Positions 46,144-54,039 of a DNA stretch of 64,000 nucleotides are shown piece after piece. Below the pieces are notes generated by a model, which was not told the origin of the DNA, searched no databases, and worked only from the letters and a program-made list of their open reading frames with translations. A program made the position numbers and the translations under genes. The first letter of the stretch is position 1. Each line of letters opens with the position of its first letter. Origin of the DNA: Alkalicoccobacillus murimartini (GTDB taxonomy: Bacteria; Bacillota; Bacilli; Bacillales; Bacillaceae_D). The DNA lies in NCBI RefSeq assembly GCF_030813245.1, contig NZ_JAUSUA010000004.1:248001-312000 (forward strand), written 5' to 3'.

Positions 46144-47310
46144 ATGAGCGATGTGGTTCGAGTTGGTGTAATAGGCGCAGGTAATATGGGTAAAGCTCAT
46201 GCAGATTATTTATACGAAGGTCGCATCAAAGGAGCTGTCTTAACTGCTATTCTTGAGGAACGAGTGAGTCGAATCACCGAAATTGAGGATCAATTTTCAG
46301 AGAATCAGGTTACCATCTTTTCAGATGAAGATGCTTTCTTTCAATCTAGTCAAATTGATGCTATCCTGATTGCAACCCCTCATTATAGTCATCCACGCTT
46401 ATCCATTCGTGCATTTAATCAAGGTATACACGTGCTTGTGGAGAAACCTGCTGGTGTCTATACAAAACAAGTGCGTGAAATGAATGAGGCCGCAGAAAAA
46501 AGTCAACTCGTTTTCTCTATGATGTATAATCAACGTATGAACCCGATTTATCAGAAACTAAGAGAGCTCATCCTCTCTAATGAACTAGGTTCAATTAGAA
46601 GGCTTAATTGGATTATTACAGATTGGTACCGCTCTCAAAGTTACTATGATTCAAGTAGCTGGCGTGCTACCTGGCAAGGTGAAGGTGGCGGAGTGTTAAT
46701 TAATCAATGCCCTCACCAATTAGACCTAATGTATTGGTTAACAGGGATGATGCCTTCAAGAATGAGAGCTTTTTGTCAATTTGGGAAGTACAGAGAGATT
46801 GAAGTAGAAGATAATGTCACTGCATATGCGGAATACGACAATGGTGCTACGGCCGTATTTGTCACTACTACTGGTGAAGCTCCAGGTACAAATAGACTTG
46901 AGGTTACTGGTGATCGTGGAAAAATTGTGATTGAAAATGACGAGTTGACTTTTTGGCGTCTGCGACAGTCAGAAACAGATTTTAATCAAGAATATACTGG
47001 TGGGTTCGGAAAACCAGAGACCTGGAAGTGCGACATTCCAGTAGAAGGATTAAATACCGCACATGAAGGAATTACGCAGAACTTTGTTAATGCCATTAAA
47101 GATCATGAGCCATTAGTTGCGCCTGGATCTGAAGGAATATATGGTCTCAGTCTCTCTAATGCGATGCAGCTATCAACTTGGACAGATACATGGGTGACTT
47201 TCCCTATTGATGAAGATCTCTATCTACAACACCTTAACGAACAAATTGATCAATCAACTGTGCAAAAAGTAAGCACTGGCAAATCGTTGAATGTCAAAGG
47301 TACTCACTAA
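46144..47310 (+). CDS. Gfo/Idh/MocA family oxidoreductase
   Basis: An NAD(P)-dependent dehydrogenase acting on a sugar, sugar acid or inositol. The 388-residue protein has the nucleotide-binding GVIGAGNMGKAHADY at the start, the EKPAGVYT motif with its catalytic lysine near residue 102, and GGGVLINQCPHQLDLMYWLTG near 182, which carries the catalytic histidine. The C-terminal half is the usual beta-sheet substrate domain. AAGGAG precedes the ATG by about eight bases. It is followed 10 bases later by a second family member and then by an AraC regulator, forming an operon. The substrate cannot be predicted. Confidence 0.88.
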   Translation: MSDVVRVGVIGAGNMGKAHADYLYEGRIKGAVLTAILEERVSRITEIEDQFSENQVTIFSDEDAFFQSSQIDAILIATPHYSHPRLSIRAFNQGIHVLVEKPAGVYTKQVREMNEAAEKSQLVFSMMYNQRMNPIYQKLRELILSNELGSIRRLNWIITDWYRSQSYYDSSSWRATWQGEGGGVLINQCPHQLDLMYWLTGMMPSRMRAFCQFGKYREIEVEDNVTAYAEYDNGATAVFVTTTGEAPGTNRLEVTGDRGKIVIENDELTFWRLRQSETDFNQEYTGGFGKPETWKCDIPVEGLNTAHEGITQNFVNAIKDHEPLVAPGSEGIYGLSLSNAMQLSTWTDTWVTFPIDEDLYLQHLNEQIDQSTVQKVSTGKSLNVKGTH

Positions 47311-47320
47311 GGAGGATTCT

Positions 47321-48409
47321 ATGAGTCGAAAAGATGGAATGAATTACGCACCTAAAGGACAATCACGTCACGTAGTGAAAGACGGAGAGTTTATCTTTGC
47401 AGCCATCGCATTAGATCATGGTCACATTTATGGAATGTGCCAAGGCCTAATTGAAGCCGGTGCAACCTTACAAAAAGTATTTGATCCAGATCCGGAAAAA
47501 ATGAAAGCGTTTCAAAATAAGTTCCCTTCTGTACAACTCGCTTCATCTGAAGAAGAAATACTAGAAGATCAATCCATTCAGTTCGTTGCAGCGGCAGCTA
47601 TTCCTAATAAAAGAAGTGTACTTGGCAATCGAGTCATGAGAAGTGGAAAAGATTACTTCACAGATAAAACACCCTTCACTACATTAGAACAGCTAGAGGA
47701 AACAAAAAAAGTATGTGTAGAAACAAACCAAAAGTATATGGTTTATTATAGTGAGCGTCTTCATGTAGAATCCGCGGTTTATGCTGGACAGCTCGTTCAA
47801 GAAGGAGCGATTGGTCAAGTGATCCAAGTGACTGGATTTGGCCCCCATCGATTGAATGCTCCAAGTCGGCCAGATTGGTTCTTTGAGAAAGAGCAATATG
47901 GCGGCATATTATGTGATATTGGTAGTCATCAGATTGAACAATTTCTATTCTATACTGGGAATAAGGATGCAACGGTCGTGCATAGTAAAGTAGCCAACTA
48001 CACATCAGCTGATTATCCAGAGCTAGAGGATTATGGAGATGCCACTCTAGTTGGAGAGAATGGTGCCACTCATTACTTCAGAGTCGATTGGCACACGCCA
48101 GATGGTTTAGGGGTATGGGGTGATGGGCGATTATTCCTTACAGGTACGAAGGGTACCATTGAGATTCGTAAATATATAGATGTCGCAAAAGATTCAGCAG
48201 GTGATCATGTGTATCTTGTCAATGATGATGGTGAACAGCATTTCTCTGTTCAAGGAAAAGTAGGCTGCCCATTTTTCGGAGAGCTGATTCTCGATTGTAT
48301 CAATCGAACAGAACATGCTATGACGCAAGAACATGCATTTAAAGCAGCGGAGCTATGTCTTTTGGCACAAAAGCAAGCAAATGAAATTAAGTCAACAGTA
48401 CAATCATAG
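47321..48409 (+). CDS. Gfo/Idh/MocA-like oxidoreductase lacking the usual glycine motif
   Basis: A 362-residue relative of the upstream gene. It has the IRGDF-like fold order, but the N-terminus reads FAAIALDHGHIYGMCQGLIEAG without the classic GxGxxG, and the EKP motif is replaced by TDKTPF. The later GGILCDIGSHQIEQFLFYTG with Asp and His is intact. Members with DHGHIYGM at this place are known to me as a distinct branch; their cofactor use is not established. The ATG at 47321 follows AGGAGG, ten bases after the first dehydrogenase stop. It abuts the AraC gene. Confidence 0.85.
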   Translation: MSRKDGMNYAPKGQSRHVVKDGEFIFAAIALDHGHIYGMCQGLIEAGATLQKVFDPDPEKMKAFQNKFPSVQLASSEEEILEDQSIQFVAAAAIPNKRSVLGNRVMRSGKDYFTDKTPFTTLEQLEETKKVCVETNQKYMVYYSERLHVESAVYAGQLVQEGAIGQVIQVTGFGPHRLNAPSRPDWFFEKEQYGGILCDIGSHQIEQFLFYTGNKDATVVHSKVANYTSADYPELEDYGDATLVGENGATHYFRVDWHTPDGLGVWGDGRLFLTGTKGTIEIRKYIDVAKDSAGDHVYLVNDDGEQHFSVQGKVGCPFFGELILDCINRTEHAMTQEHAFKAAELCLLAQKQANEIKSTVQS

Positions 48410-49252
48410 ATGAGTACCACGCCTTTTCAGTTTCCTCATCTTTCTATGAATTTTTCTCAAGATCAACTTTATAAAATTCATTTTCATTCGCATCAAGAAG
48501 CGGAACTCTTTTATTTCCATCACGGAAAGTGTACCTATCTGATTGGAGACAAGATTATTCATTTGTCTGCTGGAGATCTAATCCTAATGAATGGATTGAC
48601 CTTACATCGTCCAAAATTATTTGAAGGTCACCCGTATGTTCGTTCAACGATTCATTTTAATCAATCTTATTTCAAAAAACTTCTTCAGCCAATGGGTATG
48701 GAAAAGTTAGTGGACCCCTTCTCCACTCTTTCCTCTATCCACTTGTCCTTTAGTGGTGACGATCGGACGAAGCTGGAGTCTTACTTATCTGACATGAATG
48801 AATGCAAAAAAGAAGATAGCTCGATATCTACTTTTCGATATCAGCTTCTATTTATGGATTTGCTAAGCTTTATCTTTCCATATTGTACTGAGTCATTACA
48901 GGACACGGTTCTCCCACAGACGGAGAAGGAATGGCACGTTCAAAATGTGATCAAGTTTATCGAAAATCATTATCAAACTCAGTTTCATTTAGAGGCACTT
49001 GGTGAAGAGTTGCATGTGAGTAAATACTATCTATCAAAGATTTTTAAAGAAGTGACGGGTGTAACTATCTTCAAATACCTTCATCAAAAAAGAGTGAATC
49101 AGGCAAAGGTTAGTTTAATGCTGAATGAATCAATCAGTATTACTGAACTAAGCTATCAAAGCGGATTCAAATACCCTTCTCACTTCTCTAGAGTCTTTAA
49201 ACAATTAACAGGCTTTACACCAGAACAATATCGTAAACAGCTTGTGAATTAA
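48410..49252 (+). CDS. AraC-family regulator
   Basis: A 280-residue transcription factor that probably controls the dehydrogenase operon. The N-terminal cupin-like ligand domain (HFHSHQEAELFYFHHGKC and DLILMNGLTLHRP) is followed by the double HTH in the last 100 residues (LGEELHVSKYYLSKIFKEV and ELSYQSGFKYPSHFSRVFKQ). Its ATG starts directly after the stop of the preceding gene with no ribosome-binding site of its own, so it depends on translational coupling. The ligand is unknown; sugars are typical of this type. Confidence 0.88.
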   Translation: MSTTPFQFPHLSMNFSQDQLYKIHFHSHQEAELFYFHHGKCTYLIGDKIIHLSAGDLILMNGLTLHRPKLFEGHPYVRSTIHFNQSYFKKLLQPMGMEKLVDPFSTLSSIHLSFSGDDRTKLESYLSDMNECKKEDSSISTFRYQLLFMDLLSFIFPYCTESLQDTVLPQTEKEWHVQNVIKFIENHYQTQFHLEALGEELHVSKYYLSKIFKEVTGVTIFKYLHQKRVNQAKVSLMLNESISITELSYQSGFKYPSHFSRVFKQLTGFTPEQYRKQLVN

Positions 49253-49261
49253 GACATATAA

Positions 49262-49334
49262 AGCTGGGAAAGAAGTCTTTTAAACACAATAAGGGCCGAA
49301 AAATGACGTCGTCAGACACATCATTTTTCGGCCC
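49262..49334 (+). terminator. Hairpin element after the AraC gene
   Basis: AGCTGGGAAAGAAG (49262) is followed by a perfect 14-bp stem GGGCCGAAAAATGA (49293-49306) / TCATTTTTCGGCCC (49321-49334) with a 14-base loop. The trailing T-run is weak. It resembles the element after hisJ. Confidence 0.7.
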
Positions 49335-49414
49335 TATTATAAAATGAAGTACCCCTGCCGATAAATTAACCCAGTACCAACAAAAGGTTAGGAGGTTATT
49401 CGAATAAGAGTTCC

Positions 49415-49460
49415 TCGCCACCGCTCCCGAAAATGGGGGCACGCTTACCGCGGGCAGGCA
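49415..49460. repeat. Fragment of a Bacillaceae-type GC-rich intergenic repeat (left part)
   Basis: The stretch contains CCGCTCCCGAAAATGGGGGC and CGCTTACCGCGGGC, like the end of the palindromic element at 49537-49657. It may be half of a disrupted copy. Confidence 0.5.
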
Positions 49461-49536
49461 TTGAAAAAGAATCGATAGGTATTTAGGATTTCTCTTATAA
49501 ACATAAAATAGCTTTTTTACAATTAATCTCATCAGT

Positions 49537-49657
49537 AGCGGAAGGAGAAACCGAAGACTCCTACGGAACAGAACGAGTCTGAAGACATTGAAGGGGTGCC
49601 CTTCCGCTTCAAGGGCTGAGGCCGTTCCCGTGGAAAGCGTAGGTTTCTCCTGGAGCG
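49537..49657. repeat. Large imperfect palindrome, Bacillaceae-type intergenic element
   Basis: Outer arms AGGAGAAACC (49543-49552) and GGTTTCTCCT (49642-49651) pair perfectly; inner parts (ACGGAAC with GTTCCCGT, and TTGAAGGG with CCCTTC and TTCAA) continue the fold. It is more GC-rich than its surroundings. Motifs such as GACTCCTACGG and GTGGAAAGCG are of a type I recall from many Bacillaceae intergenic regions. No coding sense was found. Confidence 0.75.
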
Positions 49658-49706
49658 GCACACACGAGCTTATTTCTAGCTAACTTTTTAGTGACCTTCA
49701 TTATAT

Positions 49707-49740
49707 TCCGCAGGTGTCGGCCCTCCATTTTCGTCCGCTT
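49707..49740. repeat. Fragment of a Bacillaceae-type GC-rich intergenic repeat (right part)
   Basis: TTCCGCAGGTGTCGGCCC and TTTTCGTCCGCTT resemble the opposite end of the same repeat family. With the fragment at 49415-49460 it could be one older copy split by the full element. Confidence 0.45.
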
Positions 49741-49803
49741 GATTAGTGGTAGCCCCTGGATGACATATTAAGAAAGTAAAACATACCTAGCCTCACCTTC
49801 AAA

Positions 49804-49835
49804 GAATCGTCCTTGTAACGAGCGCGGACGATTCT
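49804..49835. terminator. Hairpin near the 3' end of the TIM-barrel gene
   Basis: A 10-bp stem AGAATCGTCC / GGACGATTCT with a 12-base loop. T-runs are short on both strands, so it is a possible weak terminator. Confidence 0.45.
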
Positions 49836-49913
49836 ACTTTAGCGATATCGTTCATCTATGCCTTTATTGTTCTTCATCTCATCTAACACAAATTGATGTG
49901 TCCCATCCTCTTT

Positions 49914-50672
49914 CTATTCGATGGCTTTCGTACATTCATTGAGGTGTTGGAGGCTTATTTCAAGACTTTTCATTGGATCACCTTCGCATAGATCTTGTTC
50001 GACGATATACCATTCTACACCGGAACGCTCGCCCCATTGGAGGATTGGCTTAAAATCAATTTGGCCTGTTCCTAGTTCTGCAAACGTTTCTTCCGCGTCT
50101 TTTGTTATGTCTTTTAAATGAATGAGTGGCATTCTCTGTGTATAGGGTTGAATGAAAGTAAGTGGATCTATTCCTGCTTTTTTTACCCAATAGACATCAA
50201 TCTCTGCTAAGATTTCATTTTCAACTGAAGGCTCTAAGAGAAACTCTAGAGCTGATTGATTGTTTACGGTGGTTTTGAACTCAAAGTCATGATTATGATA
50301 GCTAATCCGGAACCCTTTTGAGTCTCTAGCAAGGGCATTCAGCGTTTGTTTTACTTTTTTATATCCATCAATGGTTCGTAACTCTGAGGAAAGAAACGGG
50401 CAGACGATATCAACTGTGTTATAGTTCTTCGTTTCCTTTAAAACAGCTTCTAGGTCTGTTTCCAGCCTAGATAACCCCACATGTACTCCTGCTGTGCCAA
50501 GCTGATACTTCTTTAAATAGGAAGCTATCTCATCTGGATCATGGCCTTCAGGAAGGGCTGAAAGTTGAACCCCTGCCCACCCCATTTGTTTTAATTCAGC
50601 AAATACAGGAGCAATACCTCGTTTCATTTCTTCTCTAAGAGTGTATAGTTGAGCCGCAAATTTTTCTTTCAT
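49914..50672 (-). CDS. Sugar phosphate isomerase/epimerase family protein (TIM barrel)
   Basis: The 252-residue protein has the AP endonuclease 2 / xylose isomerase-like barrel: KFAAQLYTLREEM at the start, WAGVQLSALPEG, YHNHDFEFKTTVN with histidines in the centre, EIDVYWVKKAGIDP and IHLKDITKDAEETFAELGTGQID carrying metal ligands. Such enzymes (IolE, IolI and many unnamed ones) act on keto-inositols or sugars. GGGGAGGAAG precedes the ATG. It converges with the dehydrogenase-AraC operon, which suggests a shared pathway. The exact substrate is unknown. Confidence 0.86.
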   Translation of the reverse strand: MKEKFAAQLYTLREEMKRGIAPVFAELKQMGWAGVQLSALPEGHDPDEIASYLKKYQLGTAGVHVGLSRLETDLEAVLKETKNYNTVDIVCPFLSSELRTIDGYKKVKQTLNALARDSKGFRISYHNHDFEFKTTVNNQSALEFLLEPSVENEILAEIDVYWVKKAGIDPLTFIQPYTQRMPLIHLKDITKDAEETFAELGTGQIDFKPILQWGERSGVEWYIVEQDLCEGDPMKSLEISLQHLNECTKAIE

Positions 50673-50784
50673 CTTTACTTCCTCCCCGTTATAAATCCCT
50701 TCTTATCATTTTAATCAAAACGATGCCCTTATGCTTTTTTCTAATTAACCATTCTTTGATTCTACTTACTTCTCATTGGTGAAT

Positions 50785-50819
50785 AGAAAAAAAGTGCAGC
50801 CTGATCTCAGCTGCACTTT
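50785..50819 (-). terminator. Terminator after acsA
   Basis: A 10-bp stem AAAGTGCAGC / GCTGCACTTT with a nine-base loop, followed by a T-run on the minus strand. Confidence 0.92.
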
Positions 50820-50824
50820 CTCTA

Positions 50825-52540
50825 TTAGTCTTCCATTGTTGATAGATCACCAGTTGGCAAATCAAGTTCCCATGCCTTAAGAACTCGTCTCATGATCTTA
50901 CCACTTCTTGTTTTAGGTAGTCCTTTGCGGAATTCGATTTCACGTGGGGCTGCATGAGCAGACAATCCCCGTTTCACGAATAAACGAATATCTTCTTTCA
51001 GCTCATCAGACACCTCATAGCCTTCTCGAAGAGCGACAAAGGCCTTAATAATCTCTCCGCGAACTGGATCTGGTTTACCGATGACTCCAGCTTCAGCGAT
51101 TGCTGGATGTTCGATTAGCTTACTCTCAACTTCAAATGGACCGACTCTTTCTCCAGACGTCATAATGACATCATCAATTCTTCCTTGGAACCAGAAGTAA
51201 CCATCTTCATCTTGATAAGCTGAGTCACCAGAAATGTACCAGCCTTCAAGTTCAAAATAACTATTAAACTTCTGAGGATTGTTCCAAATTTGTCTCATCA
51301 TAGATGGCCATCCTTTTCGAATAGCCAGATTACCCATTCGATTTGGGGGAAGTTCATTTCCTCGGTCATCGATAATAGCTGCTTTTATTCCTGGAATCGG
51401 TCTGCCCATCGAGCCTGGTCGCACTTCTTCAGACGGGAAATTACAGATGAGCTGTGCACCGGTTTCTGTCATCCACCACGTGTCATGAATACGCTTGTTA
51501 AACACGTTGCTTCCCCAACGAATCACTTCCGGATTAAGAGGCTCTCCAACACTTAAGATGTGCCGAAGATTCGTAAGGTCATACTTTTTCACCACTTCGT
51601 CGCCAGCGCTCATCAACATTCTAAAGGCAGTTGGTGCACTGTACCAAACTGAAACATGATACTTTTCAAGTGTTGCATACCAATCGGCAGGACTGAATCG
51701 TCCCCCTCTAACAACATTGGTTACGCCAGCCAGCCAAGGCGCAAAAATACCATAGGATGTTCCTGTCACCCAACCTGGGTCTGCGGTACACCAATAAACA
51801 TCATCTTCCTTAAGATCAAGAACCCATTTAGCCGTTTGAAAGTGCTGTAACATAGCGTTATGGACATGAAGTACGCCTTTTGGCTTACCCGTTGATCCAG
51901 ATGTGTAGTGAAGTATCAACCCATCTTCTCGATCGACCCATTCGATTTTCAATTGATCCGAAGCTAACTCAAGACGATTGGTGAAGTTTAAATAAGGACC
52001 CGATTCTACATGCTGATCATCAACAATTAATACCTTTTTTAAGTCTGGTAGATCTTCAAAAGGTACTCGTTCCATTAATGTAGGCGTAGTAACTAGAACC
52101 TTTGCCCCACTATCGTCAAGACGGTCACGAACTGCGCCCTCCATAAATGCTTCAAATAATGGACCAACAATTGCTCCTAATTTAATCGCACCAAATAAGG
52201 CAAAATAAAGTTCAGGTGATCGTGGCATAAAGATAAAAACACGATCTCCTTTTCGGACTCCTGCTTCTTTTAATACATTACCTGCTTTATTTGAGAGTGC
52301 TTTCATTTCTTTAAACGTAAATGATTCATCTCTTTTTTGATCACTGTAATACAACGCTACATGTTCTGCTCTATCACCCTCAGCAAAACGATCAATGGCT
52401 TCGTATGCTAAATTCAACTTTCCTGTTTTATGCCACGAGAATTCCTTTTCAACTGAGTTCCATTCAAAATTCTCATATTCCTGATTATAGTTTTGTAGAT
52501 TATAAGTTCCATTCTCAGGTGGAAGCGCTTGCATATTCAT
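50825..52540 (-). CDS. acsA: Acetyl-CoA synthetase
   Basis: AcsA activates acetate with ATP and CoA for growth on acetate. The 571-residue adenylate-forming enzyme has the P-loop-like LILHYTSGSTGKPKGVLHVH, DTWWMTETGAQ, YISGDSAYQDEDGYFWF and the C-terminal PKTRSGKIMRR. Lys548 in that motif is the residue acetylated by AcuA and deacetylated by AcuC in B. subtilis (Lys549 there). The ATG at 52540 follows AAGGAAGAG; an earlier in-frame part up to 52600 covers the promoter. acuABC lies divergent. Confidence 0.95.
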   Translation of the reverse strand: MNMQALPPENGTYNLQNYNQEYENFEWNSVEKEFSWHKTGKLNLAYEAIDRFAEGDRAEHVALYYSDQKRDESFTFKEMKALSNKAGNVLKEAGVRKGDRVFIFMPRSPELYFALFGAIKLGAIVGPLFEAFMEGAVRDRLDDSGAKVLVTTPTLMERVPFEDLPDLKKVLIVDDQHVESGPYLNFTNRLELASDQLKIEWVDREDGLILHYTSGSTGKPKGVLHVHNAMLQHFQTAKWVLDLKEDDVYWCTADPGWVTGTSYGIFAPWLAGVTNVVRGGRFSPADWYATLEKYHVSVWYSAPTAFRMLMSAGDEVVKKYDLTNLRHILSVGEPLNPEVIRWGSNVFNKRIHDTWWMTETGAQLICNFPSEEVRPGSMGRPIPGIKAAIIDDRGNELPPNRMGNLAIRKGWPSMMRQIWNNPQKFNSYFELEGWYISGDSAYQDEDGYFWFQGRIDDVIMTSGERVGPFEVESKLIEHPAIAEAGVIGKPDPVRGEIIKAFVALREGYEVSDELKEDIRLFVKRGLSAHAAPREIEFRKGLPKTRSGKIMRRVLKAWELDLPTGDLSTMED

Positions 52541-52573
52541 ATATTCTCTTCCTTTCCGTAATGAATTATCATT

Positions 52574-52602
52574 AGTATAATATACAAGATAAATTAACAC
52601 AA
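52574..52602 (-). promoter_or_regulatory. Sigma-A promoter of acsA
   Basis: On the minus strand TTGTGT (52602-52597), 17 bases and TATACT (52579-52574). No convincing cre site was seen in the acsA-acuA gap. A TATAAT at about 52684 may be the acuA -10, with a poor -35. Confidence 0.7.
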
Positions 52603-52724
52603 ACAGAAAGTGGCTTTATAAAATGAGCTAAAAAAAATAGTCCGAATGTTCATTCACTCACTGCAAGATTCATAGATTTGTGTATAATGGACGTATCAGC
52701 CTTACAAAGGTGAGTGAATAGTCA

Positions 52725-53357
52725 ATGATTCATACTAAATCTTATCATTCAACATACATTCCATTTCAAGATAGATCTTTATTACTCGAAGGACCAATCA
52801 CACGTGAAACTCTTTCCAATTATGGATTTCATGAAGGGTTAGAGTCATTCCGTCCAGCTGAAAAACAAAAAGAGGCTCTGTTAGAAATTGCTGAATTACC
52901 AGAAGGTCGTATTAATGTGGTGGTCGATAATCAAGTTGTTGTTGGATATGTCACCTTCCTATACCCTGACCCTATGGAACGTTGGTCTGAAGGCAATATG
53001 GAAAATTTACTTGAGCTAGGTGCAATTGAAATCGCTTCCCCTTATCGAGGAGCTGCTGCAGGAAAGAATTTAATTAAACTGTCCATGCTTGATCAAGCCA
53101 TGGAGGATTATATCATTATCACAACAGAATATTATTGGCATTGGGACCTAAAAGGAAGCGGCTTAGATGTTTGGGAATATCGAAAAGTTATGGAGAAAAT
53201 GATGGGCAATGGCGGACTTGAATGGTTTGCTACAGATGATCCCGAGATTAGCTCCCACCCTGCTAATTGTCTTATGGCACGAATTGGCTCACGTGTTGAT
53301 CAAGAATCTGTTCAACAATTTGATTTACTTCGTTTTCACAATCGGTTTATGTATTAA
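52725..53357 (+). CDS. acuA: Protein acetyltransferase AcuA
   Basis: AcuA is a GNAT-family enzyme that acetylates the active-site lysine of AcsA and shuts it off. The 210-residue product has the GNAT core: VVDNQVVVGYVTFLYP, then LGAIEIASPYRGAAAGKNLI with the acetyl-CoA-binding loop (RGAAAGKN), and a long C-terminal part. It begins divergently from acsA and heads the acuABC operon. Length matches B. subtilis AcuA. Confidence 0.95.
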   Translation: MIHTKSYHSTYIPFQDRSLLLEGPITRETLSNYGFHEGLESFRPAEKQKEALLEIAELPEGRINVVVDNQVVVGYVTFLYPDPMERWSEGNMENLLELGAIEIASPYRGAAAGKNLIKLSMLDQAMEDYIIITTEYYWHWDLKGSGLDVWEYRKVMEKMMGNGGLEWFATDDPEISSHPANCLMARIGSRVDQESVQQFDLLRFHNRFMY

Positions 53358-53385
53358 TTACTCTACATAAAGGGGTCTTGTCCAT

Positions 53386-54039
53386 ATGAAAGTAAAAGAT
53401 ATCATGCAGCGAGATTTAGTCACTTTAACAGTTCATCACACGATAAAGGATGCACTACATTTACTAGAGAAAAATCGCATTCGCCATATTGCTATTGTGG
53501 ATGATAAAGGACAAATAGAAGGCATCGTTTCTGATCGGGATATTCGCGATGCTAGACCTTCTATTTTCGAACAGCGTACAGATGCACCCGAACTAGATCA
53601 GCCGGTCACCACCGTTATGTCTACAAAAATTATTACAGCAGAACCAGATGATCTCGTTCAAGAAGTAGCTTCTGTATTTTACTTATACCATATCGGCTGC
53701 TTACCGATCACAGAAGAAGACCGTTTAGTTGGTATGGTTACTGAAACGGACCTACTGCACACATTTGTTGAATTAATGGGCGCAGATCAACCTAGCACTC
53801 AGATTGATGTTGAGGTGAGCAACAGCCCTGGACAATTGGCATCCATAGCAATCATTTTTAAAGAGTTTGATATTAATATTCATAGTGTCATGGTTTACCC
53901 TTCTGAGAGCGAACAGACTAAGACTCTGCTATTTAGAGCACAAACGATTGATGCGCGGCACGTTATCAAAGCAATCGAAGAAGCTGGTTTTAATGTGAAA
54001 GGTCCTACATCATTTGGAGAGTTATATGAAGACAGCTGA
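53386..54039 (+). CDS. acuB: AcuB, CBS-ACT domain protein
   Basis: AcuB carries a CBS pair (about residues 1-140: KVKDIMQRDLVTLTVHHTIK, VMSTKIITAEPDDL, LVGMVTETDLL) and a C-terminal ACT domain (about 142-215: VEVSNSPGQLASIAIIFKEF). It belongs to the acetoin/acetate-utilisation operon; a regulatory role sensing a nucleotide is likely but unproven. AAAGGGG lies before the ATG. The last 14 bases overlap acuC. Confidence 0.94.
   Translation: MKVKDIMQRDLVTLTVHHTIKDALHLLEKNRIRHIAIVDDKGQIEGIVSDRDIRDARPSIFEQRTDAPELDQPVTTVMSTKIITAEPDDLVQEVASVFYLYHIGCLPITEEDRLVGMVTETDLLHTFVELMGADQPSTQIDVEVSNSPGQLASIAIIFKEFDINIHSVMVYPSESEQTKTLLFRAQTIDARHVIKAIEEAGFNVKGPTSFGELYEDS

Noticed and set aside
49215-49661. 148-codon minus-strand frame over the palindromic repeats
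   Set aside because: It overlaps the AraC gene end and repeat DNA, has no ribosome-binding site and no protein-like pattern.
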